Assembly (NCBI GenBank): GCA_032054765.1
Contig: DAMBSC010000010.1
Span: 169,892-233,891, forward strand
Origin: DFXE01 sp032054765
Lineage (GTDB): Bacteria > Bacteroidota > Bacteroidia > Bacteroidales > Tannerellaceae
Direction: 5' to 3'
Length of the DNA: 64,000 nucleotides
Part shown: one piece after another, positions 63,201-64,000 of the stretch
How positions within the stretch are numbered: the stretch's first letter is position 1
How the letters are laid out: every line of letters starts with the position of its first letter
Translations under genes and position numbers: made by a program
The notes under the pieces: model-generated
The model's database searches: none
Seen by the model: the letters and a program-made list of their open reading frames with translations, nothing else
What the model was told of the DNA's origin: nothing

Positions 63201-63620
63201 TACAAAAATATTTGCTCCAATAATAGGTTCTCCATTGTTATCAACGATTGTACCTGTAATAGTCTTTTTGTTATTTTGGGTAATTGCCGATACTTTGGGC
63301 ACTATGAGTATTTGTTTTCCCTGAATGCGATACGTAGTGTTTGTATTACGCAATAGTTCTTCCATAACATCATTAATTGATTTATTGGTTATATTAACTG
63401 AAATCAGGTGATTAGCGTCAATGCTTGATTCGTTGTAACCAATACTCATTTGGCTTTGTTTTTCTATCTCCTCAAAGATATCAGCCATACGTATATTTTG
63501 TCGGGATATACTAACCGTTTGCGCATTCAAAGAACTGTTCATTGAGGATAAAAAGAAAAGTAGAAAGATAAAGATCTTAACAAAAGGATCTTTGTAAGAT
63601 AAAAGGTTATAAGTTTTCAT
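60288..63620 (-). CDS. SusC-type TonB-dependent transporter 2 with STN signalling domain
   Basis: I chose the ATG at 63620 (MKTYNLLSY), 1110 residues; a further in-frame ATG at 63665 would add 15 polar residues. The signal peptide ends near SSLNAQ. An STN/secretin-like domain follows at about residues 35-110 (ADIFEEIEKQSQMSIGYNE), then the carboxypeptidase-like domain (GTIVDNNGEPIIGANIF), TonB-box region IDEVIVVGYGSQKK, plug and barrel. STN domains normally talk to a FecR anti-sigma factor. Here only a FecR remnant lies upstream. The glycan transported is probably rhamnose-rich. Confidence 0.93.
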   Translation of the reverse strand: MKTYNLLSYKDPFVKIFIFLLFFLSSMNSSLNAQTVSISRQNIRMADIFEEIEKQSQMSIGYNESSIDANHLISVNITNKSINDVMEELLRNTNTTYRIQGKQILIVPKVSAITQNNKKTITGTIVDNNGEPIIGANIFVKGTTNGTITDIDGRFALEVPEKGILQISYIGFNTYETNIGDKEVFDISLSEDTQKIDEVIVVGYGSQKKINVTSAISSVKGDVLLQAPTTNLSNSIVGRLPGLIAVQGNGKPGSSSSISIRGASTFGNNSALVIVDGIERDFQDIDPNEVESISILKDASASSVYGSRAANGVVLVNTKRGQMGKPIFNYNGFVGLQQITRFPKMMDGLEYALTKNQARANMGLQPQYTDEEINNIRSGKTPQTDWYDLSLNKVAFQTQQNISVNGGTDVMKYFMSLGYLDQDGLYKALNYKRYSIRTNVDAHITKHLTISASIDASNRKRNGSAYSPETVFADIINSYPLDIPYNPDGTVFYTREQHPLEETKAGYSQGVENYFYTTLSFDQKIPFVKGLSIAGRATFGKEIATTKVYNVPIIMNRQDENGETIELYPVGGHNGKASLKRSFDEYNSTTLYLGVNYERLFGDHEIKGLFFTEIFEADASDFFAFRTNFPAIGLDELLYGGELQKDANGGSYDDARCSYVGRANYNFKQKYLLEASFRVDGSAAFPKSKKYGFFPAFSAGWRVSEEAFWKDNSSLDFFNYLKFRASYGVVGNDRNVYNRDAYGNYRVPTFQYQQVYNPTGSFISGPNTLSTIAPGVLPNPNVTWESAAILNVGLDGSLWNNKLSFVIEGFYKRTSDILMSRIRSIPETLGASLPAENYAVVDNKGFEIELTHNNRIGDFSFFISANASFAKNKVITLDEPANIQDYLIQTGRPLGFITGYKALGFFQTEQEIADYIPQFNGGQKPGDVKYADVNGDGKVDTNDQTIISYDNATPKIIGGLSLGGNYKNFDFSMLFQGATKVKKHLDTYAAVFFNNGSQNSLAELTDYWTPENPDATYPRPWEGRHTDNNRTSSLYLRDASYLRLKSIDIGYSFPVNAISKLGVEKLRVYVSGSNIFTIDKLKIFDPETENTSGQYYPQQKTFNLGINLIF

Positions 63621-63690
63621 GAATAAATAACTATTTTTGTAATGAATACTATTTTGTACTAACATCTATAAAAAAGTGTTCTGATTTCAA

Positions 63691-63723
63691 ACCGGAGAGT
63701 TCGACTGCAAAAGACTCTCCGGT
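63691..63723. terminator. 10-bp hairpin upstream of SusC 2
   Basis: ACCGGAGAGT (63691-63700) pairs perfectly with ACTCTCCGGT (63714-63723) around a 13-base loop. On the plus strand CTTTTG follows, on the minus strand TTGAAATC. The GC-rich stem stands out in an AT-rich gap. It may end transcription after the FecR remnant (minus strand) or act as an attenuator before SusC 2. Confidence 0.5.
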
Positions 63724-63754
63724 TCTTTTGTTCATGGTTTTTTCTTTTTAATAA

Positions 63755-63946
63755 TTAATAAATATAAATTTTGTCTCCTTCCCTTCGATAGTTGAATCCA
63801 GTAATAATTTGTTGTAATGTATTGAGTATTTCTTCTAAAGTTTCGTTGTGCAAGAATTTTACAGTTAATTTCTCTTTGCTTAAATCAGTGGCATTCAGGT
63901 ATATTGTTACGCCATATCGACGTTCGAGTTTTTTTATGATATTATA
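63755..63946 (-). pseudogene. FecR-type anti-sigma factor remnant (DUF4974 C-terminus)
   Basis: On the minus strand a frame ending with TAA at 63755-63757 encodes 63 residues that match the C-terminal DUF4974 domain of FecR-like anti-sigma factors: IIKKLERRYGVTIYL, then KLTVKFLHNETLEEILNTL, and the end NYRREGDKIYIY. There is no start codon for this piece, and an in-frame stop lies just upstream at 63947-63949; the other frames to the window edge also carry stops. The N-terminal sigma-binding part is therefore absent or out of frame within the window. Position beside a SusC with an STN domain is exactly where a working FecR is expected. Beyond 63949 I see only AT-rich sequence. Confidence 0.65.
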
Positions 63947-64000
63947 TTAGTACTGATGCGTTAAATTTTTAATTAGAAATCAAATAAACTGAGTTCTTTG

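Overview
The window looks like a low-GC Bacteroidales chromosome segment (Dysgonomonadaceae, Tannerellaceae or Bacteroidaceae; genus not resolved). Support comes from two SusC/SusD pairs, Bacteroidetes-type -7 boxes (TAnnTTTG), lipoprotein signals in the SusD proteins, a DUF3857 transglutaminase pair and a clustered menaquinone operon. No rRNA, tRNA, CRISPR array or insertion sequence was seen.

Layout. 1-1721: the tail of an unidentified gene and a YfcC-family transporter. 1722-2292: a convergent non-coding gap with four palindromes spaced exactly 22 bp apart and several perfect hairpins. 2293-10323 (minus): a five-gene run of two DUF3857/transglutaminase-like exported proteins, a membrane-anchored TerB_C-like protein, a BrxD-like P-loop ATPase and a TelA-family protein; this resembles the Ter/TelA stress systems. 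10686-31573 (plus): an 11-gene operon with a MATE exporter, two giant PUFA-synthase-like polyketide synthase (PKS) proteins, a free ACP, an alpha/beta hydrolase, two UGT-type glycosyltransferases, a hydroxyacyl-CoA-dehydrogenase-like protein, a GT-C membrane glycosyltransferase, a sugar aminotransferase and a GtrB/ArnC-like GT2. 31621-36656 (minus, convergent): TolC, HlyD and two MacB-like permeases without an ATPase gene. 36821: a small secreted protein. 37190-38225: a 1 kb non-coding leader with repeated half-sites and hairpins. 38226-43443: SusC/SusD pair 1. 43612-44289: a MazE/MazF-like pair. 44321-51278 (minus): menaquinone operon HAD-MenI, MenF, MenD, MenB and a MenC-MenE fusion. 52047-63620 (minus): a rhamnose-related PUL (SusC, SusD, GH78, sugar isomerase-like, GH78). 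63755-63946: a decayed FecR anti-sigma remnant.

How the parts fit. The best candidate for an undescribed system is the PKS operon. It carries an iterative PfaA/HglE-like synthase with its own enoyl reductase, dehydratase and phosphopantetheinyl transferase. It also encodes two cytoplasmic glycosylation steps and what looks like a periplasmic, lipid-carrier-dependent glycosylation module. A MATE exporter is at its head and a tripartite exporter operon lies convergent to its tail. I infer a glycosylated secondary lipid or polyene; the product cannot be read from the sequence. The TelA/TerB/ATPase/transglutaminase operon is the second candidate. All assignments are by reading motifs; no database search was run.
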